Assembly (NCBI GenBank): GCA_015499995.1
Contig: JADNRV010000266.1
Location: forward strand, 1-64,000
Direction: 5' to 3'
DNA length: 64,000 nt
Source: Flammula alnicola
Lineage: Eukaryota; Basidiomycota; Agaricomycetes; Agaricales; Strophariaceae
Part shown: one piece after another, positions 46,569 through 59,055 of the stretch
How positions within the stretch are numbered: the stretch's first letter is position 1
Layout of the letters: each line of letters opens with the position of its first letter
Program-made: the position numbers and the translations under genes
Notes under the pieces: generated by a model
What the model saw: the letters and a program-made list of their open reading frames with translations, nothing else
Told to the model about the DNA's origin: nothing
Database searches by the model: none

Positions 46569-47302
46569 TAATGATTGTAAGCTACAGTATACCCTCATGC
46601 TCTTCAGACTTCTCGATCTTTCCTCCAGTCATTGTATATATTTGGATTTTTTGGATGCTCGTCGACAATAATATTTATTCTACAGCGCTCTGCACAATTC
46701 GAAACAACCCCAGGGACCAGCTTTGGATTAGAGCAACAATCCCGCACAATGTGGACTTCTCCGAATCCGGCATTGACAAGAGAATTTGGCGTTATTATGC
46801 AAGACCCTGTAAAAGGTAACAGGGTCGTTCGAACTTCAACGTTAACATACACAACCTTCCAGAAGACTCTTCGTCTCTGTTTCAAGGGTGTATTAGCTCC
46901 GCGGCGCCATATGTACTCGGATAGGAAGGTCGGGATTCCCGTCTTGCAATCACCCTTTACCCTAAACTATCAGGCTACATATATCGGACATGAAGAGGCG
47001 CCGACCCGCCTTTGACGAGTTGCTGCAGCCTTCAAAACATTCCATCGACATGCACAGATGAGGAAACGGTGAATCAGCCCGTTTCTATTGATCGCTATTC
47101 TAGGTTCCTTCTATGAGCGCTCCGCGACACAATGAGAGTCATTTCGTGGTGCAACTACAGCACTTTCCGCAAGGCATACATTCTAGGGCTTACGACATTA
47201 TTGCATCATTAAGGTTCTCTCGAATTCAGTTCTGTCTTTCTCCTGTGTGCTTGTCGTTGTTTCGGGCTTGGGGATGTAACCACGCTTTGACCATGCTGTA
47301 CT
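46569..47302. other. Intergenic, weak open frames only
   Basis: A 127-codon frame at 46632-47015 has no recognised feature and overlaps the expected 3' region of the MYND gene. I do not call it. Confidence 0.35.
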
Positions 47303-47464
47303 ATGAAACGCGGGCACTGCTGTTATCTTGATGACTCCTTAGAAGATGGCAAAGTTCATGAACTTTTATCGATTATCTCTCAATGGACCAAATCTGATAA
47401 ACTGGCTCTGGCAACGACTCTCGCTTTGTTTCGATCCCTTCGCATCTGCTATTCAGGAGCTTGA
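47303..47464 (+). CDS. Possible small ORF, 53 residues
   Basis: The ATG-started frame has protein-like composition: an acidic, helical run GKVHELLSIISQWTKSDKLA followed by LATTLALFRSLR. It might be a micro-protein or a last exon. No homolog is recalled, so this is a low-weight call. Confidence 0.2.
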   Translation: MKRGHCCYLDDSLEDGKVHELLSIISQWTKSDKLALATTLALFRSLRICYSGA

Positions 47465-47478
47465 ATTTGCAATCGCTC

Positions 47479-48036
47479 ATGTCGAACTCGCTGCAGCCTA
47501 ATCGAACGCAATTCAACGCCGCTTCTGTCGGGCCGCGACTTCCAAGTTCCACTTCCAGATCGTCACCGATAATTACATTGTCAAAGCCTCTATTTGTCAA
47601 TGACATCCGGCCACCAGCCCCGCTTAGAATAAGAAATCGACCACCAAGCTGGGATTACCATCCTTCCCGCGCCGTGCTTAGGCATCGAAAAGTAGTCAAA
47701 CAATCAACATCGCCTCTCGTTACGTCGTGCATGACATATGACGAGGGTGTGTTCCAGGACAAGCCTTACTATGTCGTGCTACCCTTTCCCTTGGCGAGCG
47801 CGATTCCTGAATCTCCTGGTGCATCTGGCCCACGACGTGACTATATCTCTCCTTCGACATCACATTTATCTCTCCGTAGAGTGCAGAACCTTTCTGGTGG
47901 CCAGGAAAGTTTTCTTCAACCGCACCAAGTGGAAGGCTCCGACTCTGATGATAATTCGGGATTTCTTTGCCTTGGAAGATGTATCTGGTTCAGAGGTATG
48001 TTCAAACTTTGTGATTTCGTTCCCGATAGTAAATGA
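47479..48036 (+). CDS. Possible hypothetical protein
   Basis: From ATG 47479 about 185 codons are open (MSNSLQPNRTQFNAASVG), with Ser/Pro-rich composition and a serine/acidic end (HQVEGSDSDDNSG). A second overlapping frame (47738-48115) is also open, so reading frame alone does not settle it. No family is recognised. Confidence 0.25.
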   Translation: MSNSLQPNRTQFNAASVGPRLPSSTSRSSPIITLSKPLFVNDIRPPAPLRIRNRPPSWDYHPSRAVLRHRKVVKQSTSPLVTSCMTYDEGVFQDKPYYVVLPFPLASAIPESPGASGPRRDYISPSTSHLSLRRVQNLSGGQESFLQPHQVEGSDSDDNSGFLCLGRCIWFRGMFKLCDFVPDSK

Positions 48037-48588
48037 TCTTTATACCATTTTCAGATTCCTGGAATCCGTTCGCATTATTCCCCCAACATACACCCAACAC
48101 CCTCCTGATCGGTAATCGCTACAGCGCCCGCAATCTACCTCCTCCAGTCTGAAGTTAACGAATGATTAGCATGATAGACAATTCAGTGGACTTCACATAT
48201 CTTTATATTTTTTTCATTGACCCTTTCTTGTCCGAAATGTCTAGACTTTTAGACCGTTTGATAAGTAGTGTAGCGCTTCGGATTAGTACTATTATATTCA
48301 TGGACTCCTTTCATTTTCCTTCATAGACATTGCACCTGTCACTATCTGGAGGATCCCGAACTCTTCCCAGATAAAATTTATTCGCGTCGTTCAGGGAGCT
48401 TTCCTCGACTAAGTACACCCTCGGTCTTCATTTTCTGCCGTCGGACTTGGTATCTGTATGGATGGCTGTCTGATGGCTGTGCGGAACGTCATATGCACAG
48501 CCACGCCAAACTTTACTTAAATTACTCAGAATTATCATTTTCTTCCTGCTGTATTCTATTTCCGCCATAGCTGTCCATTGTCTTCTCT

Positions 48589-49980
48589 ATGTCGAGAAAT
48601 TCAAGCGGACGGACGTCTTCTCAGCTCTCGGAGAAATACATCCAGGATAGCTTTCATAGCTATCTTAAATCTTCGTTGACACAGGCAAAAGCAGAACGCC
48701 TCCTCGACGTAGATGTCCTCGCCAGTGCGGAGGGAGACCTCATGGTCACAGGTGCGCTTATTACTCATTGAAGAGAGGAGGAAAATAAGTCTGATTGCAA
48801 AATTTCTCAAGGGCCTGCATTATGCTTGTATTTCGCGGCTTTGCGATGCACGACAAACCCGCCCTCGGTACCCCTTCCACGGTCATCTAAGTCAGGAGGT
48901 TCACAAGCCATGGAACTGTCATACGATAATTGTCCACCAGCATTCGTCAGCTTTCTTCGGGTATGGGCAAATGCGGTGCCGTCAATACAAAGTCTCGCCC
49001 CAGAAGCTCAACACGACCTTGCGCGGGTAATTTGTGGTCTGGAGCCGCTGATGTCAGAGACAGCGCCAACCATCCATGGGATCGCTGCTGATCTACGAGC
49101 AGTAGCCATCGAAATCAGCCAACGGCGATCGTTCCAGGATCGCTACGCGTCCGATCTTCAGGCTGCATTGGATGCTGGGGTTACGCCTGAGACCCTAAGT
49201 CCCCGAAAGGCTTCCTTTGTACCTCCACCAGTATACGACGCAACGCCGAGAACTTCTCCAAACGTATCCCCACGACCATCACTCGAATCGATAACTCCGA
49301 GTCTGCCTCCTCGACCCAACCACAGTGTACCACCGCAGTCACCTGGTTTTCTTTCCCCGTACTCCCCGCAAAGCTCAGCGTCGTCTTTCCCACCCCGCTC
49401 TCCATCTCCTTCCATTCTTACTCAAGATTCACCCGCCATAGAGTTCATCCGCGAGACACTCTACGCCTCCCTTGCCGATGCCCTCGAACGACAACCGTCC
49501 TTACGCTCCCTCCTCAAGCGCGACCCATCCCGCGCCTACTTTGCCTCGGTAGCATTCGCTATTCTTGACGTTTCTTCCACCTCCATTACCCCCGACGGTT
49601 CTGTTATCGGCGTTCTCGGAAAACCATTAACACTGGCCGAATGTCCACGTGAACTACGCCCGTTCATGACTGAGCTCGCAGCGATCGGAGCTCAGGCCAA
49701 GGTAATGGAGGAGGAAGATAACCAGACGGCGATGAGGCTTGCGGAGCGGGGCCAAGACATCCCTTTGTCGAGGGTAGATCGCGTGAAGATGATGCTAGAA
49801 GAAGGGGTGGGGTATGAGCGTGGTCTGCAGGAGGCGAATAACGGAAGGCGGAGTGTAGAAGGCCGGGCGGTCGCGTTTGCGAATAGGATAAACGCTCTAA
49901 GCCTTGGGATGACGAAGCTGAGGGCATTCAGGGAGAGACAGGGAGATGTGTTCAAAGTTCTCGCCGGTATCGGATCGTAA
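48589..49980 (+). CDS. Hypothetical protein with disordered centre
   Basis: Two exons, 48589-48751 and 48896-49980, join in frame (donor GTGCGC, acceptor GTCAG) to give 415 residues. The N-terminus MSRNSSGRTSSQLSEKYIQD is followed by a helical domain (AFVSFLRVWANAVPSIQSLA). A Pro/Ser-rich linker (about 180-260) precedes a second helical domain (FIRETLYASLADALERQP, then MRLAERGQDIPLSRVDRVK). The function is not recognised. The last ~110 bp of the gene recur as a broken fragment at 51947-52062, because they lie inside a tandem duplication with the chitin deacetylase locus. Confidence 0.75.
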
Positions 49981-50138
49981 ACCTCTCCTATGACATGGAC
50001 TCCTCCAGCAATGTACAATGTGTTTTCGATTTAAATGCTATATCCTCCTGGAAAATAGACATCTACCTACTGTAAATTATATACTATTTCTTGTGTGTCG
50101 ACGTCGTCACTATTTGTAGCCTTATTCACGTACTTTCT

Positions 50139-51239
50139 TCAGCAATGCCAACTTTCCTGTAGTTCCGACAGCTCCTTCCCTGGAGGATAGTAAAAGTAAT
50201 GCTTACATTTCGTACCGAAGAAGCACCGTCGTAAGGCAGGGGGACATGTCAAGGCACTCTGCGAGGTGGTTACAAGCATAAGTATAACCGGCACATTGAC
50301 GTTTCTCGATCGCATAGAGGAGAACCTCGCACTTACCGTGGACGGTTAAAAATGTTACCAGGCAGTCGACGGCTAACTACTTACATGGTGCTTTCTGTGA
50401 AGCCCGATGTCGGTTATTAGACTATACAAAACGGTAGGATGAAGGGACGGACGCACCGTAAATGTCGTGTTGAAGAGAGTATATTGCTTGGATGACGTTG
50501 GCATATAGCTTCGCTCGTCCACAGGCAGCTTGTATCGAAAAGAATCTTGGGAGCTATAACTAAGTCCATGTGAGGGGCAATCCACCCTTAATTTTCTGCC
50601 GCTATAGAATTACATGTTACCCAATTTACATAAATGAGAAAAAGAAGACCCTTACCTTCTTCAAGAGACATTTCCCGATCGATTATTAGGAGAATAATGC
50701 TATTAAAAATCCAACGCACGAGTCGGATGTAAGAAAGATGGCGTAATTTCGTCCTCTGGAAGCAAGGTCAAATACGGATATGACCGGGTATGCGAGGCGA
50801 TCCGGACGCCGTTGTGGTATGCATGTTTCACCCGTGCTGCCTGAGCGCCAATGTCCTTGATCTAGGAATACGAGAAGAGAGGATCAGATGATATTTGTCC
50901 AGATGAACCGCACGTAAAAGGTTCCGTTCGCCCCGGCCCTTTTCAATGTATCTACGACTTCCGTCCTAAGCACTTCAGTTAGATTATTCACAGGGAAGAT
51001 CTGTATCTGTAGGAGGTTTCAGAGGTGTAGATATACGGCCCATCGTCCTATTCAAGCGTGAAGCATTCAGCGCAAATTCGCTCACTAAATTGGTAAAATG
51101 AGCAGACACGCACGAAGGTGAGGGCAACTGTGTTAGGTACCGAACACGAGTGAATAGCCTGAGTCGTTGCCCTCTATTCAGAAAGCAGAGTCGTACAAGA
51201 TAGACCGAGGGATACGATAAAAGTCGCTACAACGAGCAT
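50139..51239 (-). pseudogene. Decayed chitin deacetylase, tandem copy
   Basis: Exon by exon this parallels the intact gene at 52226-53656: signal-peptide start MLVVATFIVSLGLS, then CSVPNTVALTF, DDGPYIYT, and TEVVDTLKRAGANGTF. It has an in-frame TAG at codon 22 (51174-51176). The metal-binding SHTWAH motif is changed to SHTRSY, and the final GSWHC exon is frame-shifted (GGAAAGTTGGCATTGC). At least three independent lesions make an active enzyme very unlikely. Confidence 0.85.
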
Positions 51240-51946
51240 GTTGTGTGAAGGAACCTAGAGAACGGGAGGAAGATGAGACAACCCGACCAGGCTGGAGACA
51301 CACGTAACCGACAAGAAGGTCTAACCCGCAAAGCTTGTAGCTTGGCCATGTCCATCCTAATGATGATCGTAAACATGTTGGTTTAAAGTCGTCGGGATAT
51401 TCAGAGGTTCATACTACATAATCGGTTGAAATTAAGGCAGCCAGAGACAGCCCTGAAGAGGAGAATTAGCACTGATGGCTATCTTGTGAGTCATAAAGGT
51501 ACCCACAACGGAACGAAGAACAACAGATAACAACTGATACGTTGGCAGAGCTGTCTTGGAGGACTCGGTACTCAGGAGTTACCGCCGAGAGGGTGATCCT
51601 GAGTAAAACAGCTGAGTTACAACCAAAAAAAAAAGAAAGAAAAACCGCGCACATGTCGAATCACCAGAGGGAGAGGTCCTGGATCCAGTCTGACCGCTGT
51701 CGGGATGTGGTTACTCAGGATGTCGAGCAGCGCCCTGCGGTATAGCGTCGGAGGCAAGAGTCGTAGTGTGACTCCGAGAGTATGAGGAAGAGTTTGACCT
51801 TGGTTCAATGGTTGCACAACTTTGCGTTTTAAATTATGGTCACATGGATATGCACAGCCACGTCCTAATCTAATCTAATCTACGCCAGCACAATATTCCG
51901 TTATCTAATCAACTGGTGATTGCGGAGGGAGAAGTTATTATGAGGT

Positions 51947-52062
51947 TAAATCGCGTGATGGTAATGCTAGACGATGAGGTGGGGGTATAAGGGTGGTTTG
52001 TATGAGGCGAATACCGACAGGCGGAGTGTAAAGGGCCGAGCGGTGGCGTTTGCGAATAGGAT
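51947..52062 (+). pseudogene. Fragment of the 48589-49980 gene
   Basis: A diverged copy of the gene's last coding ~110 bp (shared GAGGCGAATA, GGCGGAGTGTA, GCGTTTGCGAATAGGATA) with a stop (TAA) in the corresponding frame. It marks the left boundary of the tandem duplication that also produced the two deacetylase copies. Confidence 0.8.
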
Positions 52063-52225
52063 ACTTACAGGCTTCCATAACCACATCCCATGACGCGGAC
52101 GACCCTTGCAATAAATGGTGCAGAATTTAAACAATATATTATCCCGGTGAAAAACGTCCTGAATCGGTATCACTAGTTTTAAATTTCATCCATTTCCTCC
52201 GTAAACCATCACGCATTCTTCATCT

Positions 52226-53656
52226 TCAGCAATGCCAGCTTCCCTTTATGATGATGACAAGATGATCAGCTCTTTCATCCAAAGAACAGTGAAGTAATGA
52301 GATATGATGCTTACGTCTCGCACCGCACGGGAACCCGTCATAAGGTAGGGAGGCATGCCAAGGCACTCTGCGAGGGTTACAAGTTTATAGCCGGCTCCTT
52401 GAAGTTTCTGGATCGCGTATGGGAGAACCTCGCGTCTATAATGGAATGATTAGAAATGGTACCGGTAGCCTAGGTTGGTAGACAGTCAACGGGAAAATAC
52501 GTACACGCTGCTCTCTGGGAATCCCAATGTTGTGTATTAGCATTGTCCAGAAACGAATGGGAAGAGAGAACGGACTAACCGTAAACTTCGTGTTCAAGAG
52601 ATAAAATGGTGCTGGGATGATGCTCGACGACATCATCATATAACTGCTTCTGTTGGTCCACTGACGCTCCTGCAGAATCTTGGGAACTGCAGTAGCATAG
52701 ATGTAAGAGAACTACGAGAGCCGAAAAAATGCCGTGAAACTTACTCGAAATCCCACGTCACCAACGTCTGTCCGCGAGAGCCAGCAACTTCACAGACCAA
52801 ATCGTTATAATTTCCATAGGCTACGACGACGAGGTTGAAGTCTGCGAGAAGGAAAGGAGAGTCGCGAATCCTACTTACGAGGTCTGGTAAACCCAGGAAT
52901 TGCTCCGGTAATTTTCCTGATAGCCTCTATAGAATAGCGCGTTAACGAGGTGCAATCGGAAAGGAGAACAATTCTCTTACCTTCTGTGAGAGACATTTGC
53001 TGATCGACTGTCAGGAGCGGTTCATTATTAAAAAAACATGACAGGAGTGGGTACAAGAGACAGGGCGTACTTTCGTCCTGCGAAAGCGTGGTCAAATCCT
53101 TATGCGCCCAGGTATGCGAAGCGATCTGGAAGCCATTGTCGTATGCATATTGCACCTGGGTTGCCCTGGCGTCATCATAGATGCAGCTCCCTGTAATAAC
53201 CACACTGTAAGTCTCCCGTGGGCAGTCAACTGACGTGACCGAATTTACAATTGTCTCCATCTACAAACACGAGAGGAAAGTGTCAAACGATGTTTGTGGG
53301 CTATATACATTCAAATGAACCGACACATACTCAAGAAAAAAGTTCCTTTCGCTCCAGCACTGTTCAATGTATCCACGACCTCCGTCCTAGGTGCAGAAAT
53401 TAGATGTATTCGCCCGCGAGATATGTAAGAGATTGTCGAACATGTAGATATAGGGCCCATCATCCTATGTAGGTGTCAATACTTCAGCATAACTTCACTC
53501 GAAAAAATGACAGAGGAGAGGAGAACGTACGAAGGTGAGGGCAACTGTATTTGGGACCGAACACGCAGTAATAAGCTGCGCTTTGTCTCTCTTTTCAGGA
53601 GATTGAGCTATGCCAGATAGAGCCAGAGATACGATGACGGTGGTTACAGCGAGCAT
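52226..53656 (-). CDS. Secreted CE4 chitin/polysaccharide deacetylase
   Basis: Twelve small exons splice in phase to 247 residues: 53531-53656, 53442-53464, 53331-53386, 53249-53260, 53071-53190, 52981-53007, 52879-52926, 52745-52820, 52580-52686, 52505-52514, 52315-52435 and 52226-52243. The signal peptide is MLAVTTVIVSLALSGIAQ. All NodB motifs are present: TFDDGPY (catalytic base and metal Asp), SHTWAHKDL (metal His pair), RPPYGNYN, WDFDSQDS and ILSLEHEVY (catalytic His). It ends with the family-typical GSWHC. The enzyme removes acetyl groups from chitin in the cell wall or outside it. One exon is 12 nt and another 10 nt, both required for frame. Confidence 0.92.
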
Positions 53657-53710
53657 AATCGTGTGAAGGAGGACAAGAGGAAGATTGGAGAGAGACGGAC
53701 AACCAACCGG

Positions 53711-53720
53711 CCTTATAAAC
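53711..53720 (-). promoter_or_regulatory. TATA-like box of the chitin deacetylase gene
   Basis: The plus strand CCTTATAAAC reads GTTTATAAGG on the coding strand, about 55-65 bp before the ATG at 53656. Confidence 0.5.
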
Positions 53721-54436
53721 AGCTGGAGAGACACGTATGTAATTGATCAAATAGTCTGAATCGCAATGCTTGTGGGCAGGGCGTGTCTTTCATTTTTTAT
53801 GATAAGCGTCATAATGTTGAATGGAAGTCGTCGGGAAGTTTCTGGTTTAGGCAATTTGGTAGCCCTGAATAGAAGGAGGTGTCTTGGAGGCGTCAGGAAT
53901 TGGCGCTAAAGGTTATCTGTACCATCGTGGCGCAAAGAATTCGAAAACCCACCATGGAATTAAGAATGGCGGGCATGTTGGCAGAGTTATCTTTTGGGGA
54001 AGTACCACAAAGGTTTGACCAAGGTAGAGGGTGATTTCGAGTGATGTACTTAATCTTGAGCTCGGAGTTGCAAACTCGGTGCGGGCCGGCACATGCACAC
54101 ACGGCACGGCATGTCCTATGTACCATACGGCTGCAAAAAATTAATCAACCGGAGTCTGCAGTCGGAAGCCCGCGGCTGGCTATCTTTCGGACTCTCATCG
54201 ATCTCATCGCTTTAGTGAGCGTCCTTTCTCTTCTTTTGTTTCCTAGCCTTAGATTGTAACCTATTGAAGTGGTCCTCTAGTAACCATCTGGAGCTGAAAA
54301 AGTCGTTCAAAGAGATTTCGTCGATTTCTACTGTGAGTCCTCACTGCTCGGTTTTTTGCCGCGTTGTGCGCAAGCGCCGACTACACTCTCAGCGTCCACC
54401 AACCAGAATACTCTCTTAATCTCAACATACTTCTGC
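53721..54436. other. Intergenic, promoter side of two genes
   Basis: About 53721-53900 is homologous to 51300-51480, the upstream part of the tandem duplication. No gene is seen in the rest. Confidence 0.45.
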
Positions 54437-56284
54437 ATGCCGCTGCCAACAAGTATCGCCGCGCTGAGGGAAGCCCTCGAAGCTGAACTTCTGGGGTATC
54501 GGTTGAAGGCGACCGAAATTTATCAAGACCTCAAGACCTTGATCCCTGAATTTCTGGGTTATCAGTCGAAGTCAGTCGAAGTATCTCAATACCTCAACAC
54601 CCTTATCCCCATCGCGATCCTACCGCCGGAGGTCCTATTGAAGATCTTTCGCCTCGTGGCAACTTATAATACCAAAACATCCACATTCAAGCATCCCGCT
54701 TCGCTTCCCACTCTCACTCATACAACCACAGACATACGGTCGGTCTCGCAGGTCTCTCATCACTGGAGGAAATTAGCGCTTGCATCCCCGCTCCTCTGGA
54801 GTCAAATGCTCAACTGTGACAAGGAGAGGGCGCCATGGTTGAGAGAACTTTTGCGACGCTCTGGTTCCGTTCCAGTAACGATCGCCAACTCTCTTCATTT
54901 AGGAAGACGACCCCAACTCTTCGAGGATATCATGTCCGCTGCTCAGCTAGTTGGGTCGGTGGAGATATACGGCTACCCCAGCGAAATAGCCAGAATTGAA
55001 CACCTCTTGAGCCGCCGGTTATCCACTTTAATTTCGATTACACTAATCAAGAGTAAACGGCAATGGGTTGCTAGAAACCAAAATTGGGTTCTAAGAAATA
55101 ACATTTTGCTCCATTCCAGTGGTCCTTTCCGCCGACTAGAGCTCGATGGCTATTTTACCGACCTGAACGTGCCATTTTTCCACAATATCACTGAGCTATC
55201 AATTTCGAACCTCCATTTAAATCAACGACCTCCGGTATCAGAATGGATTGGAATATTATGCTGCATGCGTGATTTAACGCATGTTAGCATAAAATTTGGG
55301 ATGCGGAGAGACACCTCACGCCAGGACGTATCACAACTTCAGCTTCACCGATTGCAAACCCTCGGCCTTGCTGGAAAGTTATCGGAAGGAATCGATCAAT
55401 TCCTGGACCATATATCCACCCCGAGCGGATGCAGCTTGTATCTAGCTGCAACCATGGACAGCGGAGATGAGCACGAGTATTCGCAACTGCTCCGCGCCCT
55501 GGAGAAATGGTTCAATTCCTGGCCAGGCTTACCCGCAACGTCGAAACATATGAGTATATCCGCCTGCCCCGACATTTCTCGATTTATCATCCATAACCAA
55601 GGCTGGCCGCCATCGGAAAGCTTATGGTTTCGCATATCATTAAAGTGGAGACGGTCTAGATATCTGAGCGGCGTCGTGGCTCACGTTAATTCATCACTCG
55701 CGTCGATTCTTGATCCAATCCTTTCTAAAGCAACTTTATTGACTATATGGAGTCCTGAATTCGCGCCTTACCAAGATCTAGTCAAATTTATGCTTCCTTT
55801 CAGATCGGTCCACACATTGCGGATATCGTGCGACAGAAAGGCCACGGGCGATGGTGTATTTGGAGATTTTCTTCGCAATCACCCAGTCAGTGATACCGGT
55901 AAGACTTGAAATATGTCGCGAGTCATGAGACATAATACTTACTTTGTGCGAGTAGCAAGCGCATTAGATCCCCTACCTTTGCCATCTCTTGTGGAAATAC
56001 AACTCGAAGGGGAACCTGTGCCATGTCAACATTATCTTGAGCCAGTTATGAGATGGAGAAAGGCTTCAGCCTTCAGGCGTCCCTCTCCAACGAGTGAGTT
56101 TTTTCGCATGCCCAGGAGCGGAGAAAGCAAAGGAAATATTGGAAGCGGAGGATGTAATTGTAACCTGTTCCCCGGATCTGATTCCGAGAACTTAGAGATC
56201 AGTATGGTCGTTGAATATTTCTTTTCCTCTTGTACTTGTATTCTTTCACGAAATTTCGGCACAGTTCCGCATCTTCGTACTTAG
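54437..56284 (+). CDS. F-box protein with duplicated N-terminal helix
   Basis: Two exons, 54437-55898 and 55956-56284, with a 57-nt intron (GTAAGA..GTAG), give 596 residues. The ATG at 54437 is chosen because the open frame upstream lacks an ATG. Residues about 19-60 contain a 21-residue unit twice (LGYRLKATEIYQDLKTLIP and LGYQSKSVEVSQYLNTLIP). An F-box-like segment follows (ILPPEVLLKIFRLVA, then VSQVSHHWRKLALASPLLWSQM), then leucine-rich repeats. The second-exon tail is less typical and may hide another intron. It is a likely SCF adaptor and more distant from the other F-box genes here. Confidence 0.8.
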
Positions 56285-57976
56285 TATCTGACGGAACCGA
56301 AAACGGAAAAGTACCTGCTCAAAGCTTCGTTTTTTGTAACGTCTTCTGCGTACTATGTTATGAAATCAGGCCTGTGGGCACCTCTGTCTGTCTATGTATG
56401 AATCAGCCCGAGTCATGTCACGGCCTATATTTTTTCTTAGGTGCGTCTAAATGGTTGCTATGTACATATAAGGCGATCTACATATTGACCTTCTACTACA
56501 TCAGATTAAACAATGGTCAATTACAGTATTCAATTGCACGAAAGTTCATGATCACTGCAAGATGTCTCTTCTTCATAGAGAGTCAGAGCTGCCGTCAAGT
56601 TCGGCTTGAATAAGAGTCTCCGCTTCCTGAGAACGAGGGGTGAAGGTACACTGGAAGGGTTCTGGGTGACTAGATGAGAGTTAGCGGAAAATATACTACA
56701 TCTGCAAAACACCCGTTTGCTATGAGCGCTACATAGTTGAAATAGGGACGTAGGCCCATAGCAACCCCCCCCCTCTATGATAGCACCAAAAATTATGCTG
56801 ACCTATTATATAGCAACACATAGCACGCATAGTAATGTAGTTGTGTAGGACCATAGGACCAATAGTTCCAATAGTAAATTGTCCGCACATATGCTCCCAC
56901 ACGATCTGGGTTATTCCGTATGAATTTTGCAACCCACGGGGTGATTTTTTTTGGGACCAAATACGAGCAGTGGGTAGATGAAGATATATATATTGATTGA
57001 GCGAGCTACACTGGATAATACTAACATGAGGTGTTACTATTAAGCGAGACCTCAGCAACCATAATTGAATGAATGAACTCCTTTAGGAGGTTGAAGGTGA
57101 CATGAGAAGGAATGAAGTGGCAGCTGTGTATGGAACCTGTCGTCGAGATAATTGGAAACGGTGTGGGAGCTGAAATACTTGCAAATGATCAATAAACCAT
57201 GTGCGAAGAAAGATAAACAGATACTCACCCTAACAGCCCACTGCTTAGCCTTCATGAAGCCCTCTATGAGATAGACTGAAAGAGTTAGTAGTGAGGTTTG
57301 GTGAACGAAAGAAAACAATGTGTCGAGGACACAAGGCATCGCATGATGGCGTTCCATACCATTTTCAATAATAACCCGTATGCAGAGTCGAAGAAAATCC
57401 CCGCTTAGTATTTGTGAAGCACTCTACAAGACTCGAATGGACAGAAAGGTTCATGTAAGTTAGGGAGGATCAGTCAAGGAAAGACAACATACCGACGACA
57501 CATGACACACGGCATACGAGGGCATGCCATAACATCTTCAATGAAAATCCATCCGCAGAGTCAAAGAAAATCGCGGAAAATTCGGGCCAAGTGATAACGC
57601 AAGAGAGAGGGGGAAGGAAGGAAGGGTGACAAAAATTCTCCCAAGTTCAACCCATCTTTTATTGTATGTGGTTCTTACATAATTTGACTGCCGAAACGGC
57701 AGTGACTTGCATTGAGAATGTTATGGCGCCCCTGGGAGAGGTCGCGAGGATAGTAGAAGCCATAGTGAGATGTAGAAGAAGGCAAACTGCTGAGAGGGAA
57801 CCGTGTACATAGTAGCTGGTAGTTGTTCGATTACTATCTGATCCTACTGATGCCTTGTTTACTACTGAGTACTATATAGGAACTTCGGCATCATGTGGCA
57901 CTACTGAGCGGCGGCCTACTATTTGGCCAAAACACATTTGCAGATGTATGGACGAGCGAAAAGTTTGATTATCGAC
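56285..57976. other. Intergenic with a short duplicated block
   Basis: No supported gene. A ~65-bp block containing GCAGAGTC(G/A)AAGAAAATC occurs at about 57345-57410 and again at about 57520-57580. On the minus strand both read as exon-like frames followed by GTATG donors, but no gene model holds. A run of nine C is at 56766. Confidence 0.4.
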
Positions 57977-59055
57977 TCACGCAACGAGAGTTTTACCACT
58001 ATATTCTACCTTCGGTTGTACCTCGTTGCCATGTTCGTCGATGGCTTTCGAGATGTTGAAGCAGGCTAGGATTGATGCTGCAGTAATCCAGAAAGACGCA
58101 AGCCCGATGTGCGCTGCGGGGCAAACCCTAATTATAAGATGCAAACAGTGATCAAGTTCCTCGGTTCACTGTTCCAGATACTCGAGAAGTACTAACCGTT
58201 TCCCAAAGCCAAAAGTCGGGACGATATCTGGGTCTGGTACATCGAAGCGCAAATCTCCGTTTGTGAGAAAGTGCTCTGGGTCAAAAAGAGAGGGGTTGGA
58301 AAATATCTTTTCGTCATGTAGCATTGCCCTGATGGTCGGTTATTAGTGCAGACTTGCAAGACACGACAAGAAACGAACCAAGCGTTCGCTAGAACAATAG
58401 AGCCCTTAGGGATGTAATAGCCTCGATATATGTCATCTTTCGTCGACGTATGAGGGACACCTATTTTATGAAATATTGGAACCAATACATGCCGACGATT
58501 AAGAAGAGTCGCGCTTCGTACCTTGAGGAGCAATTGGCTGCCACCTTTAAAATATGTAAGACTACATATTGGTTTTGGTAGGGAAAAATGAACGAACCGA
58601 AGGACTTCTTTCAGCACCGCAGAGAGATATGGCATGTGTGGTTTATCATGAAAATCTGGAAGACGATTTGTACCGACAACCATCTCTATTTCTTTCTGTG
58701 CCTTGGATTGTACTTCTGGATAGCAAACCATGGCGAGCACAAAACTGTAAAGTGCAGCGACGGTTGTGTCTACGCCACCTGAGTGGACTTCAGGTGATGC
58801 TAAAATGCGACTGAATTGTGCGCTCACCCGCAACAAACATCCCAGCTAGATTCTCGATTGCCTGCTGCCCTTGCTCAGAATGCCCACTATCTCCCAATGA
58901 TTCCAAGGACTCAGATACAAAGGAGCTCCTTGCGACCCCATCAGACTGCGTATACGTAATGATTCGCTGGCGGTGAGTACTTTTTAATTGAGGGAAAAAA
59001 CCTTACCATTGCTTTTTTGGCGGCCTGAAATGGGGCGCTGAAAAAGTGTCGCAGG

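Noticed and set aside
46632..47015. 127-codon plus-strand frame after the MYND gene
   Set aside because: No family features; probably 3' untranslated and intergenic sequence that is open by chance.
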